Positions 36,787 through 50,373 of a DNA stretch of 64,000 nucleotides are shown here, one piece after another. Below the pieces are notes generated by a model, which worked only from the letters and a program-made list of their open reading frames with translations, did not search any database and was not told where the DNA came from. A program made the position numbers and the translations under genes. The DNA comes from Catonia carolina (Eukaryota; Arthropoda; Insecta; Hemiptera; Achilidae), in the NCBI GenBank assembly GCA_035578175.1, contig JAQMRL010000003.1, positions 60,558,672 through 60,622,671 of the forward strand, written 5' to 3'. Position 1 is the stretch's first letter. The number at the start of each line of letters is the position of its first letter.

Positions 36787-38667
36787 TGTAACATCTGCTT
36801 ACAGATTGTTACGTTTTGTTTTGGTTTTGTTGGCGTTCGCTAGTTGTTTTGGTTGCTGATAACTCGAATCTACTGGCGACGTTAATTAACTCACCGTCCG
36901 GTGGTGCGTTCTACCGCTTTTTCTGCTAACTGCGTTCCGCCCTCTCATCGAGCTATTCCATTTGCATGACAAGACACTCTTGGTTGAATTTTCGTTGAGT
37001 TAAGATCGGTTACTATGTAGTAAATTTTATTACGTGTATTTTAATTTTATAACTTTTGAATAAAGTTAATTCTTCTTGCCCATTTAAACATGGTAAGCAA
37101 TTTGTTTTTATTTTAGTATTCCGAAAGCTGGAAATTCATCACGAGTTGCATTAAATTATATTTTTGTATTAACGTATCTACTTTGCAATTGTACTTGCAA
37201 TTTCTTGACTACTAGATTCGATTTTGATCTATGTAAAACTAAATTATGACTTATGATAAATTATTGTAAATGATGTAAAGCCTTGTAATTGGTAAATTGT
37301 ATTCTTTTTCGAATTGTAATAGCTTATTTTAATTGTCTAGTTTTTTTAATTTTATTATTGTCTATCTATTGCAACTCGTATTAAGTTTCTATCTTTAAAT
37401 TCATAACTTTGTTGTATTTCGTTCATTTACATTGCATTCTTTATGCGTTAGTGCTTTTGCTTGTGATCGACGCTTATTTTACCTAATATTAACACTAGCT
37501 CGATCTTTTCTTCAGGGTTCAAATCCGGGAACGGGAATTGCCGTTCAATAATCTTACTATATCTATAATCAGTACATGGAGTTCGACTCCTGAGAATGAC
37601 AAATTTTCACCTCGCCAGCATCCCGTAATTGATGTTCAATGTTTCCTGACAATTTCTTTCGTTGAGTTATTTGGAGTCCAATTTGGATGGGAATTTCATC
37701 TGGGATCTTCCTTTGATGGTTGCATACGTCAGTTGTGTTTCAAAATAAGTGTTAACTACAAAAGGGTATATGTTATTATTTTATCTATTATGAGGGGAGT
37801 TCATCCATCTACTTAAGGTGTTTTCAAAGTGATAACCGATACCTTTTGGGGAAAAGATCACGCCAGAAATTAGGATCCATCTTGGTAACTTCTTGTCTTA
37901 GACAGGAAAATTAGTGAATTTCAAAGTGACCTGCTTGAAAGATTTTCCTGTTAATTCCTTTGCTAAACTAAGCAAATAGGAACATTGTTCTGTAAAATTT
38001 AATTTTTCCATTGCATAATATTTTTTAATAATAATTATTTTTTTTTTACTCTTAATTAAAAGGGTTGAATTTGAATATGTGTATTTTTCTAAATTTAAAA
38101 TTCTAAAGATAAAATTTAACATTTCATTTCATAATTTTTATTACTATTCTTGTTTTACACCTTATTGAAAAGGTTCATTATGAATTTAGTTTTTTTATTT
38201 TTAAAATTTCTAAAAGTAATAATTATAAAATATGTATATCGAAAAGTAAGCTGCTAGCATGCTAAACAAAAGGATAAGTTTAAATTCAAAATAATTTGGC
38301 CATATTTTTTGATGTTCAGTTATTCATTTAATGAATATATCTTTAATTTTTATTGTTTCACTTAAAAGTTATAAAATATACCTCAGGAAGTACTTTTTGG
38401 ACCTGATATTGTATTAAACCTTCTAGCTATTTAAGGTTGGGTAACATTGTACAATTTTGCTGTTTACTATATATATATTTCTTGTTATAAAATTAAATTA
38501 TTTTTTCAACTCACTTGTTCAGATTTATTTCATTTATGCAGCGAATTACCCGAGTGTTTGTTTTTTTGAGCTTCCTTAAATTTTTTTTAAATGTTTGGTT
38601 AACACCCTTGCCAACCTATCGCGTTGGTTTGCCGTATGCGTTGCCGGCCGCGATAACGGGGTGTTGG
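36787..38667. mobile_element. Unclassified 1.88-kb insertion with 5-bp target duplication
   Basis: Inserted at GCAAGGTCTAACTG with a clean AAGGT duplication (36782-36786 and 38668-38672). It begins TGTAACATCTG and ends GGGGTGTTGG, so TG...CA ends are absent. The left tip folds into a hairpin (GTAACATCTG 36788-36797 with CAGATTGTTAC 36802-36812). The right end holds paired arms AACACCC/GGGTGTT (38601 and 38659) and TATCGCG/CGCGATA (38617 and 38649). An octamer ATTTGCAT (36960) and AATAAA (37059) lie in the first 300 bp, which is LTR-like. GGTAAGC (37092) and a pyrimidine tract ending TTCTTCAG (to 37515) resemble intron borders. The longest ORF is 92 codons, with no recognised domain. The interior from 37800 to 38600 is AT-rich and featureless. 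Confidence 0.7.
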
Positions 38668-40236
38668 AAGGTCTAACTGCATAATCATCAACTGTCATTG
38701 TAAGAAGCTCTAAAAGTGTTTATTTCATTAGTACCTCTTATTTTCTTAATATGTTTTAGTCGAAAATTTGCTTCTCTCGCTGAAAAAACAGAACGATTAT
38801 TGTAGCCGTGGAAGTAGCAGTTAAAATTAAAAAAATATTTAACAGTTTAACTGCCTCTTGTAGGCAATACTAAATTTTCGCAGCACATAATAAAATAATG
38901 ACACAAGCAGCGAATAAACGCGGAGAAATGTCAAAAATATCGCCCAGAAACTTTTTATATTGTTAACCGTGTTTAGTGTTACTCATTGTCGTCAAAAGGG
39001 CACAATTTGTATTTTGCTCTTACTTGGTATTGATCAAGTATATTCTAAATTTCGGTTTTATAATGCCGGCGATTCTACTTACGATTTTTTGACAAAAAAC
39101 TTCAGTGACGTCCTTGTTAGAATTTACAAACTTTAATATACTTTATATATTTTTTTAACTTTAATATACAGTGAAAAAATCACATTTTGTTACGTTCGTA
39201 TCGTAGTGTCTGCATGGTAGCCGACAAAATAATGTCTTAAATTTCAACAAGCTTGTATGTGACAACGCAATCTATTCTTTTGCTTCCTTTTTATGACTTT
39301 TTTATTTCATAGTGAAAAGCAGGAGTGAATATACTGTTGTTACATACAATAATACCATAATCATTGCGTACTCGGAAGAACCCTAACAAAATTTAACATG
39401 TTTTTGGTAGGTGTTTTAATTCTGGAACGTATTGCATTTCAGTAGACGTTATTCTCTATTATTCGGCCGTATCATTAACTGGGCGATGGCAATGGGCGGG
39501 TCTTATGTAAAAAAGTAAGGCGACGTCACGCGCAAGAAAAATTACCGGTTCAATCAGGAAGCTCGACACTGACTAATGACGTAATACTGAATGAGACGAC
39601 TTCATTGGTTCATATCGGATGACGTAGTGAACTATAATGAGCTCTCTGATTGGACAATAATAACTAATCAAAATAACGCCTAAGAAGACATCTGATTGGT
39701 TAGTTTTGGAGATTTTTCATTGGTTGAGAATACTAGTTTCTGATTGATTCTATATTATATCTGCCATTGACGTCACACGCGCGTTGTCGACATTGTAGGC
39801 CGCCTTAACCGCAAGACCTAAATAATAATTTTTTTCTACTGCACATCAAATCTATTACATTTTAGTAGTATATTTTCGAATATGTTAAAGACACAAATAG
39901 TGCGAAAGAAATAAAATTTCGTTAAGTAACGCTCTCTAATGATTATTTCTTTGTTGATTTAGGAACTGATAGTTAACTCAAAACGTATAATAAAAATATA
40001 CACGTTCTGCGCCAATAGTGTAAAACTCTAATCAGCAATTAATTCCTAGTTAAAATAACGTTAAAAAATTAGTTGTGCATTGCTCTCTGTTTTTTATTGC
40101 TATAGTCAAAATTCAAGCGCAAAAATTTAAATAATTCTTAGAAATAAAACCGTGCGTATTGATGTACTACGCCTATGTTATTTAAGGAAGATGTTGGTTT
40201 GAACATTAAATTTAATAAACTATTATCAGATTATAT

Positions 40237-43200
40237 TTTTTGTACGATTAGTAAGATTAAATTTGAACGTTCTTTCATAACGACTTTGATAACATCCTTT
40301 CTTACAAATCTGATTTTTAAAGTTACTTAAAATTAGGTAAATAATGAGATGTTAAATACTCGGCACAATTAATTTGAGTTTTTAGAACATTAGGGTAGAA
40401 GTTAGTTCAAACATTTACAAGTTATCTGAAATAAACTAAAAAGTTATTTGGGTTACGTTTTTGTTTTCTAACCGTATGTTCAGTTGAAAAGTCATTTGAT
40501 GAGCAAAGCAGGTCTTCTAAAAAATTTTCAGTTCGCACCTTGCAAATGCGCCTTTAATATATTCACACTGCAAGGTCTAACTGTATAATAATCTACTGTC
40601 ATATGTAGAAGGTCTAACAGTGTTTATTTCACCAGTACTTCTTATGTTGTTATAATGTTTTAGTCGAAAATTGCTTCATTCGTGAAGAAAACAGAACTAT
40701 TATTTTAGCCGTGGAAGTAGCAGTTGAAATTTAAAAAATATTTCACAGTTTAACTGCCTCTTGTAGGCAATACTAAATATTCGCATCGCAAAAAAAAATA
40801 ATGACACAAGCAGCGAATAAACGCGGAGAAATGTCAAAAATATTGCCTAGAAATTTTTCATATCGTTACCGTTTTTAGTGTGACTGATTGTCGTTAAAAG
40901 GGCACAATTTGTATTTTGCTCTTACTAGGTATTGTTCAAGTATATTCTAAATTTCAGTTTGGTAATGCCGGCGATTCTACTGACGATTAGTTGACAAAAT
41001 AACTTCAGAGACGTCTTAATTAGAATAAACTTTAATATACAATGAAAAGATCACAATGTGTTACGTTCGTATGTGGTTTTTGCATGGTAGCCGACAAAAT
41101 AATGTCTTAAATTTAAGCAAGCTTGTATGTGACAACGCAATCTATTCTTGTGCTTCCTTTTTATGACTTTTTTAATTTCATACTGTGAAAAGCAGTATAA
41201 ATATACTGCTGTTTCATACAATAAACCATAATCATTCCGTACTGGGAAGAACCTTAACAAGTTTTAAAATGTTTTTGGTAGGCGTTTTAATTCTGGAAAG
41301 TATAGCATTTCAGTAGACGTTAATTGTTTAATATTCGGCCGTATCGTTGTCTGGGCGGTGACAATGGGCGGATTGATGTAAAAATGTAAGTCGACGTCAC
41401 GCGCAGGAACAGTACCTGACCAATCAGAAAGCTCGGTACTGACAAATGACGTAATACTGATTGAGACGTTTTCATTGGTTGATATCGGATGACGTAGTGA
41501 ACTGTAATGAGCCCTCTGATTGGACAATATTAACCAATCAAAATGACGCCTAAGAAGACATCTGATTGGTTAGATTTGAAGACTTTTCATAGGTTGAGAA
41601 TACTAGTTTCTGATTTGTCCAATATTATATCTTTTATTAACGTCACACGGACGTCACCGTCATCGTAAGCCGCCTCACTCGCAAGACCTAAATAATTATA
41701 TTTTCAACTGTAGATCAGTTCTATTAGATTTCAATTATATATTTTCAGATATGTTATAGACACAAATAGTGCTGAATAAAAAAACATTCGTTAACTAACG
41801 CTTAATAATGATTATTTCTTTGTTGATTTAGGATCCGATAATTAACTCAAATATATAATTAAATTATACACGTTCTGCGCCACCAGTGTAAAATTCCAAT
41901 TAACAATTCATTCCTCCTTAAAAAACATTAGTAAATTAGTTGTGCATGGCTCTCTGTTTATTATTGCTTTAGTTAAAATTCAAACACAAAAATTATAATA
42001 ACTCTTTGAAATAAGACCGTACGTATTGATAGACTACGCCTATGTTATTTAATGAAGATGTTGGTTTGAACATTAAATTGAATAAACTATTATCAAATTA
42101 TATTTTTTGTAGGATTAATAAGATTAAATTTTAACATTCCTTCATAACATTGATCACATCCTTTATTTCAAATCCAATCTATCAAGTAACTTGTTGTTGT
42201 TTAGTTCAACAGCCAAAAGGCGGGTTTGAACCTCCAAAGGTTTTACTAAGTAAAACGAGGAATGAGGTGATTTACAATTGACTTCCTCACTGAGTGGAAA
42301 AGCATGCTTATCATCATGCCAGGCCCTCTGAAAAGCACATATTTTCCACTCTGTAAATGACACCTTCACTTCATTCACCACAGGGACTGGCTGTACAATG
42401 AAATTCATTACTTTCAGAGAAAATAACTCTGATTAGTGCCTTTACACCTCTACCTCTTCTGTTCTTCAATGATCCAGTCATTTAATTGACTGACCATGTG
42501 ATAAGAAACAGAACTCTTTATTTTAGCCCTGCAACAAACAGATTGGGTGCAAATAATTTGACACTCCACCTGTCTGTTATGGGCAACAAGTAACTTAAAA
42601 TTAGGTAAATAATGAGATGTTAAATACTTGGCACAATTAATTTCGGTTTTTAGATCATTATGCTAGATGTTAGTTCAAACATTTACAGGTTATCTGAAAT
42701 ACAAACTAAATATTTAATTCGGTTATTTTTTTTATTGTTTATAACCGTATCACTCAGTAGAAGCGTGTTTTCATGAGCGTAGCAGGGCTTCTAAAAAAGG
42801 TTTCAGTTCGCACGTTTCAATCGGCGCCGTTAATATATTCACTGCAAGGTCTAACTGCATAATCATCAACTGTCATTGTAACAATCTCTAAAAGTGTTTA
42901 TTTCATTAGTACCTCTTATTTTCTTAATAATGTTTTAGTCGAAAATTTGCTTCTCTCGCTAAGAAAACAGAACGATTATTGTAGCCGTGGAAGTAGAAGT
43001 TTAAATTTAAAAAATATTTCACAGTTTCACTGCCTCTTGTAGGCAATACTAATTTTTCGCAGCACAAAATAAAATAATGACACAAGCAGCGAATAAACGC
43101 GGAGAAATGTCAAAAATATCGCCCAGAAATTTTTCATATCGTTACCCGTTTTTAGTAAGACTGAGTGTCATTAAAAGGGCACATTAAAAGGGTTCTTGTT

Positions 43201-45305
43201 TGCTCTTACTAGGTATTGTTTAAGTATATTCTAAATTTCAGTTTGGTAATTCCGGCGAATCTACTGACGATTAGTTGACAAAAAAACTTCAGAGACGTCC
43301 TTATTAGAATAAACTTCAATATATAATGAAAAAATCACAATGTGTTACGTTATTATAGTAGTGTTTGCATGGTAGCCGACAAAATAATGTCTTAAATTTA
43401 AGCAAGCGTATATGTGACAACGCAAGCTATTGTTGTCCTTCCTTTCTATGACTTTTTTTATTTTATATTGTGAAAAGCAGTATAAATATACTGCTGTTTC
43501 ATACAATAAACCATAATCATTCCGTACTCGGAGGAACCTTAACAAGTTTAAAAATGTTTTTGTTACGCGTTTTAATTCTAGAAAGTATTGCATTTCAGTA
43601 GACGTTAATTGTTTAATATTCGGCCGTATCGTTAACTGGGCGGTGACAATGGGCGGATTTATGTAAAAATGTAAGTCGACGTCACGCGCAGGAACCGTAC
43701 CGGACCAATCAGAAAGCTCGATACTGACAAATGACGTAATACTGATTGAGACGTTTTCATTGGTTGATATGGGATGACGTAGTGAACTATTATGAGCCCT
43801 CTGATTGGACAATATTAACCAATCAAAATGTCGCCTCAGAAGACATCTGATTGGTTAGACATGAAAATTTTTCATTGGTTGAAAATACCAGTTTCTGATT
43901 GGTCCAATATTATTGCAATACTAAATTATAAATACTAAATTTTCGCATCACAAAATAAAAAAATGACACAAGCCGCGAATAAACGCGGAGAAATGTCAAA
44001 AATTTTGCCCAGAAATTTTTTATATTGTTAACCGTGTTTAGTGTGACTGATTGTCTTCATAAGGGCACAATTTGTATTTTGCTCTTACTTGGTATTGATC
44101 AAGTATATTCTAAATTTCGGTTTTATAAAGCCGGCGATTCTACTTACGATTTTTTGACGAAAAACGTCAGTGACGTCCTTGTTAGAATTTACAAACTTTA
44201 ATATACTTTATATATTGTTTTAACTTTAATATACAGTGAAAAAAATCACATTTTGTTACGTTCGTATCGTAGTGTCTGCATGGTAGCCGACAAAATAATG
44301 TCTTAAATTTCAACAAGCTTGTATGTGACAACGCAATCTATTTTTTTTTTTCCTTTTTATGACTTTTTTATTTCATAGAGTGAAAAGCAGGAGTGAATAT
44401 ACTGTTGTTACATACAATAATACCATAATCATTGCGTACTCGGAAGAACCCTAACAAAATTTAACATGTTTTTGGTAGGTGTTTTAATTCTGGAACGTAT
44501 TGCATTTCAGTAGACGTTATTCTCTATTATTCGGCCGTATCATTAACTGGGCGGTGGCAATGGGCGGGTCTTATGTAAAAATGTAAGGCGACGTCACGCG
44601 CAAGAAAAATTACCGGTTCAATCAGGAAGCTCGACACTGACTAATGACGTAATACTGAATGAGACGACTTCATTGGTTCATATCGGATGACGTAGTGAAC
44701 TATAATGAGCTCTCTGATTGGACAATAATAACTAATCAAAATAACGCCTAAGAAGACATCTGATTGGTTAGTTTTGGAGATTTTTCATTGGTTGAGAATA
44801 CTAGTTTCTGATTGATTCTATATTATATCTGCTATTGACGTCACACGCGCGTTGTCGACATTGTAGGCCGCCTTAACCGCAAGACCTAAATAATAATTTT
44901 TTTCTACTGCACATCAAATCTATTACATTTTAGTAGTATATTTTCGGATATGTTAAAGACACAAATAGTGCGAAAGAAATAAAATTTCGTTAAGTAACGC
45001 TCTCTAATGATTATTTCTTTGTTGATTTAGGAACTGATAGTTAACTCAAAACGTATAATAAAAATATACACGTTCTGCGCCAATAGTGTAAAACTCTAAT
45101 CAGCAATTAATTCCTAGTTAAAATAACGTTAGAAAATTAGTTGTGCATTGCTCTCTGTTTTTTATTGCTATAGTCAAAATTCAAGCGCAAAAATTTAAAT
45201 AATTCTTAGAAATAAAACCGTGCGTATTGATGTACTACGCCTATGTTATTTAAGGAAGATGTTGGTTTGAACATTAAATTTAATAAACTATTATCAGATT
45301 ATATT
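40237..45305 (+). repeat. HOR unit 4
   Basis: Alpha 40237-42104, beta 42105-43912, gamma 43913-45305. First of the five almost identical units. Private changes include a C at 41583 and an ATTAAATTATACACG variant near 41863. Cassettes are at about 41345, 43625 and 44545. Confidence 0.93.
42194..42586 (-). mobile_element. SINE-like retroposon, HOR unit 4 beta
   Basis: Same flanking duplication (42184-42193 and 42587-42596). Confidence 0.78.
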
Positions 45306-48300
45306 TTTTGTACGATTAGTAAGATTAAATTTGAACGTTCTTTCATAACGACTTTGATAACATCCTTTCTTACAAATCTGATTTTTAAAGTTACTTAAAA
45401 TTAGGTAAATAATGAGATGTTAAATACTCGGCACAATTAATTTGAGTTTTTAGAACATTAGGGTAGAAGTTAGTACAAACATTTACAAGTTATCTGAAAT
45501 AAACTGAAAAGTTATTTGGGTTACGTTTTTGTTTTCTAACCGTATGTTCAGTAGAAAACTCATTTGATGAGCAAAGCAGGTCTTCTAAAAAATTTTCAGT
45601 TCGCACCTTGCAAATGCGCCTTTAATATATTCACACTGCAAGGTCTAACTGTATAATAATCTACTGTCATATGTAGAAGGTCTAACAGTGTTTATTTCAC
45701 CAGTACTTCTTATGTTGTTATAATGTTTTAGTCGAAAATTGCTTCATTCGTGAAGAAAACAGAACTATTATTTTAGCCGTGGAAGTAGCAGTTGAAATTT
45801 AAAAAATATTTCACAGTTTAACTGCCTCTTGTAGGCAATACTAAATATTCGCATCGCAAAAAAAAATAATGACACAAGCAGCGAATAAACGCGGAGAAAT
45901 GTCAAAAATATTGCCTAGAAATTTTTCATATCGTTACCGTTTTTAGTGTGACTGATTGTCGTTAAAAGGGCACAATTTGTATTTTGCTCTTACTAGGTAT
46001 TGTTCAAGTATATTCTAAATTTCAGTTTGGTAATGCCGGCGATTCTACTGACGATTAGTTGACAAAATAACTTCAGAGACGTCTTAATTAGAATAAACTT
46101 TAATATACAATGAAAAGATCACAATGTGTTACGTTCGTATGTGGTTTTTGCATGGTAGCCGACAAAATAATGTCTTAAATTTAAGCAAGCTTGTATGTGA
46201 CAACGCAATCTATTCTTGTGCTTCCTTTTTATGACTTTTTTAATTTCATACTGTGAAAAGCAGTATAAATATACTGCTGTTTCATACAATAAACCATAAT
46301 CATTCCGTACTGGGAAGAACCTTAACAAGTTTTAAAATGTTTTTGGTAGGCGTTTTAATTCTGGAAAGTATAGCATTTCAGTAGACGTTAATTGTTTAAT
46401 ATTCGGCCGTATCGTTGTCTGGGCGGTGACAATGGGCGGATTGATGTAAAAATGTAAGTCGACGTCACGCGCAGGAACAGTACCTGACCAATCAGAAAGC
46501 TCGGTACTGACAAATGACGTAATACTGATTGAGACGTTTTCATTGGTTGATATCGGATGACGTAGTGAACTGTAATGAGCCCTCTGATTGGACAATATTA
46601 ACCAATCAAAATGACGCCTAAGAAGACATCTGATTGGTTAGATTTGAAGATTTTTCATAGGTTGAGAATACTAGTTTCTGATTTGTCCAATATTATATCT
46701 TTTATTAACGTCACACGGACGTCACCGTCATCGTAAGCCGCCTCACTCGCAAGACCTAAATAATTATATTTTCAACTGTAGATCAGTTCTATTAGATTTC
46801 AATTATATATTTTCAGATATGTTATAGACACAAATAGTGCTGAATAAAAAAACATTCGTTAACTAACGCTTAATAATGATTATTTCTTTGTTGATTTAGG
46901 ATCCGATAATTAACTCAAATATATAATTAAAATATACACGTTCTGCGCCACCAGTGTAAAATTCCAATTAACAATTCATTCCTCCTTAAAAAACATTAGT
47001 AAATTAGTTGTGCATGGCTCTCTGTTTATTATTGCTTTAGTTAAAATTCAAACACAAAAATTATAATAACTCTTTGAAATAAGACCGTACGTATTGATAG
47101 ACTACGCCTATGTTATTTAAGGAAGATGTTGGTTTGAACATTAAATTGAATAAACTATTATCAAATTATATTTTTTGTAGGATTAATAAGATTAAATTTT
47201 AACATTCCTTCATAACATTGATCACATCCTTTATTTCAAATCCAATCTATCAAGTAACTTGTTGTTGTTTAGTTCAACAGCCAAAAGGCGGGTTTGAACC
47301 TCCAAAGGTTTTACTAAGTAAAACGAGGAATGAGGTGATTTACAATTGACTTCCTCACTGAGTGGAAAAGCATGCTTATCATCATGCCAGGCCCTCTGAA
47401 AAGCACATATTTTCCACTCTGTAAATGACACCTTCACTTCATTCACCACAGGGACTGGCTGTACAATGAAATTCATTACTTTCAGAGAAAATAACTCTGA
47501 TTAGTGCCTTTACACCTCTACCTCTTCTGTTCTTCAATGATCCAGTCATTTAATTGACTGACCATGTGATAAGAAACAGAACTCTTTATTTTAGCCCTGC
47601 AACAAACAGATTGGGTGCAAATAATTTGACACTCCACCTGTCTGTTATGGGCAACAAGTAACTTAAAATTAGGTAAATAATGAGATGTTAAATACTTGGC
47701 ACAATTAATTTCGGTTTTTAGATCATTATGCTAGATGTTAGTTCAAACATTTACAGGTTATCTGAAATACAAACTAAATATTTAATTCGGTTATTTTTTT
47801 TATTGTTTATAACCGTATCACTCAGTAGAAGCGTGTTTTCATGAGCGTAGCAGGGCTTCTAAAAAAGGTTTCAGTTCGCACGTTTCAATCGGCGCCGTTA
47901 ATATATTCACTGCAAGGTCTAACTGCATAATCATCAACTGTCATTGTAACAATCTCTAAAAGTGTTTATTTCATTAGTACCTCTTATTTTCTTAATAATG
48001 TTTTAGTCGAAAATTTGCTTCTCTCGCTAAGAAAACAGAACGATTATTGTAGCCGTGGAAGTAGAAGTTTAAATTTAAAAAATATTTCACAGTTTCACTG
48101 CCTCTTGTAGGCAATACTAATTTTTCGCAGCACAAAATAAAATAATGACACAAGCAGCGAATAAACGCGGAGAAATGTCAAAAATATCGCCCAGAAATTT
48201 TTCATATCGTTACCCGTTTTTAGTAAGACTGAGTGTCATTAAAAGGGCACATTAAAAGGGTTCTTGTTTGCTCTTACTAGGTATTGTTTAAGTATATTCT

Positions 48301-50373
48301 AAATTTCAGTTTGGTAATTCCGGCGAATCTACTGACGATTAGTTGACAAAAAAACTTCAGAGACGTCCTTATTAGAATAAACTTCAATATATAATGAAAA
48401 AATCACAATGTGTTACGTTATTATAGTAGTGTTTGCATGGTAGCCGACAAAATAATGTCTTAAATTTAAGCAAGCGTATATGTGACAACGCAAGCTATTG
48501 TTGTCCTTCCTTTCTATGACTTTTTTTATTTTATATTGTGAAAAGCAGTATAAATATACTGCTGTTTCATACAATAAACCATAATCATTCCGTACTCGGA
48601 GGAACCTTAACAAGTTTAAAAATGTTTTTGTTACGCGTTTTAATTCTAGAAAGTATTGCATTTCAGTAGACGTTAATTGTTTAATATTCGGCCGTATCGT
48701 TAACTGGGCGGTGACAATGGGCGGATTTATGTAAAAATGTAAGTCGACGTCACGCGCAGGAACCGTACCGGACCAATCAGAAAGCTCGATACTGACAAAT
48801 GACGTAATACTGATTGAGACGTTTTCATTGGTTGATATGGGATGACGTAGTGAACTATTATGAGCCCTCTGATTGGACAATATTAACCAATCAAAATGTC
48901 GCCTCAGAAGACATCTGATTGGTTAGACATGAAAATTTTTCATTGGTTGAAAATACCAGTTTCTGATTGGTCCAATATTATTGCAATACTAAATTATAAA
49001 TACTAAATTTTCGCATCACAAAATAAAAAAATGACACAAGCCGCGAATAAACGCGGAGAAATGTCAAAAATTTTGCCCAGAAATTTTTTATATTGTTAAC
49101 CGTGTTTAGTGTGACTGATTGTCTTCATAAGGGCACAATTTGTATTTTGCTCTTACTTGGTATTGATCAAGTATATTCTAAATTTCGGTTTTATAAAGCC
49201 GGCGATTCTACTTACGATTTTTTGACGAAAAACGTCAGTGACGTCCTTGTTAGAATTTACAAACTTTAATATACTTTATATATTGTTTTAACTTTAATAT
49301 ACAGTGAAAAAAATCACATTTTGTTACGTTCGTATCGTAGTGTCTGCATGGTAGCCGACAAAATAATGTCTTAAATTTCAACAAGCTTGTATGTGACAAC
49401 GCAATCTATTTTTTTTTTTCCTTTTTATGACTTTTTTATTTCATAGAGTGAAAAGCAGGAGTGAATATACTGTTGTTACATACAATAATACCATAATCAT
49501 TGCGTACTCGGAAGAACCCTAACAAAATTTAACATGTTTTTGGTAGGTGTTTTAATTCTGGAACGTATTGCATTTCAGTAGACGTTATTCTCTATTATTC
49601 GGCCGTATCATTAACTGGGCGGTGGCAATGGGCGGGTCTTATGTAAAAATGTAAGGCGACGTCACGCGCAAGAAAAATTACCGGTTCAATCAGGAAGCTC
49701 GACACTGACTAATGACGTAATACTGAATGAGACGACTTCATTGGTTCATATCGGATGACGTAGTGAACTATAATGAGCTCTCTGATTGGACAATAATAAC
49801 TAATCAAAATAACGCCTAAGAAGACATCTGATTGGTTAGTTTTGGAGATTTTTCATTGGTTGAGAATACTAGTTTCTGATTGATTCTATATTATATCTGC
49901 TATTGACGTCACACGCGCGTTGTCGACATTGTAGGCCGCCTTAACCGCAAGACCTAAATAATAATTTTTTTCTACTGCACATCAAATCTATTACATTTTA
50001 GTAGTATATTTTCGGATATGTTAAAGACACAAATAGTGCGAAAGAAATAAAATTTCGTTAAGTAACGCTCTCTAATGATTATTTCTTTGTTGATTTAGGA
50101 ACTGATAGTTAACTCAAAACGTATAATAAAAATATACACGTTCTGCGCCAATAGTGTAAAACTCTAATCAGCAATTAATTCCTAGTTAAAATAACGTTAG
50201 AAAATTAGTTGTGCATTGCTCTCTGTTTTTTATTGCTATAGTCAAAATTCAAGCGCAAAAATTTAAATAATTCTTAGAAATAAAACCGTGCGTATTGATG
50301 TACTACGCCTATGTTATTTAAGGAAGATGTTGGTTTGAACATTAAATTTAATAAACTATTATCAGATTATATT
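45306..50373 (+). repeat. HOR unit 5
   Basis: Alpha 45306-47172, beta 47173-48980, gamma 48981-50373. Cassettes are at about 46410, 48695 and 49610. No private rearrangement seen. Confidence 0.93.
47261..47654 (-). mobile_element. SINE-like retroposon, HOR unit 5 beta
   Basis: Same flanking duplication (47251-47260 and 47655-47664). Confidence 0.78.

Larger units (their letters stand above)
34173..40236 (+). repeat. HOR unit 3 (insertion-bearing, beta and gamma fused)
   Basis: Alpha is 34173-36036. Beta is 36037-36786 and 38668 to about 38950. Gamma runs from there to 40236. The unit contains the 1,881-bp insertion. It lacks the right part of beta and the left part of gamma. The join at about 38948-38960 is homologous, passing from beta-type ATATCGCCCAGAAA to gamma-type TATTGTTAACCGTGTTTAG with no register change. 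The alpha left half resembles M1 and M5. Only two cassettes remain (about 35280 and 39475). Confidence 0.92.

Noticed and set aside
37516..37526. GGTTCAAATCC, a tRNA T-loop or B-box-like word
   Set aside because: No acceptor stem, anticodon arm or A box is found around it. A lone B-box word is expected by chance.
37538..37816. 92-codon ORF in the unclassified insertion
   Set aside because: Single short ORF with no recognised domain or homologous partner in the window; not enough to call a gene.
38601..38667. Helitron 3' end (hairpin near terminus)
   Set aside because: The terminus is GTTGG and not CTRR, and a 5-bp target duplication is present, whereas Helitrons make none.
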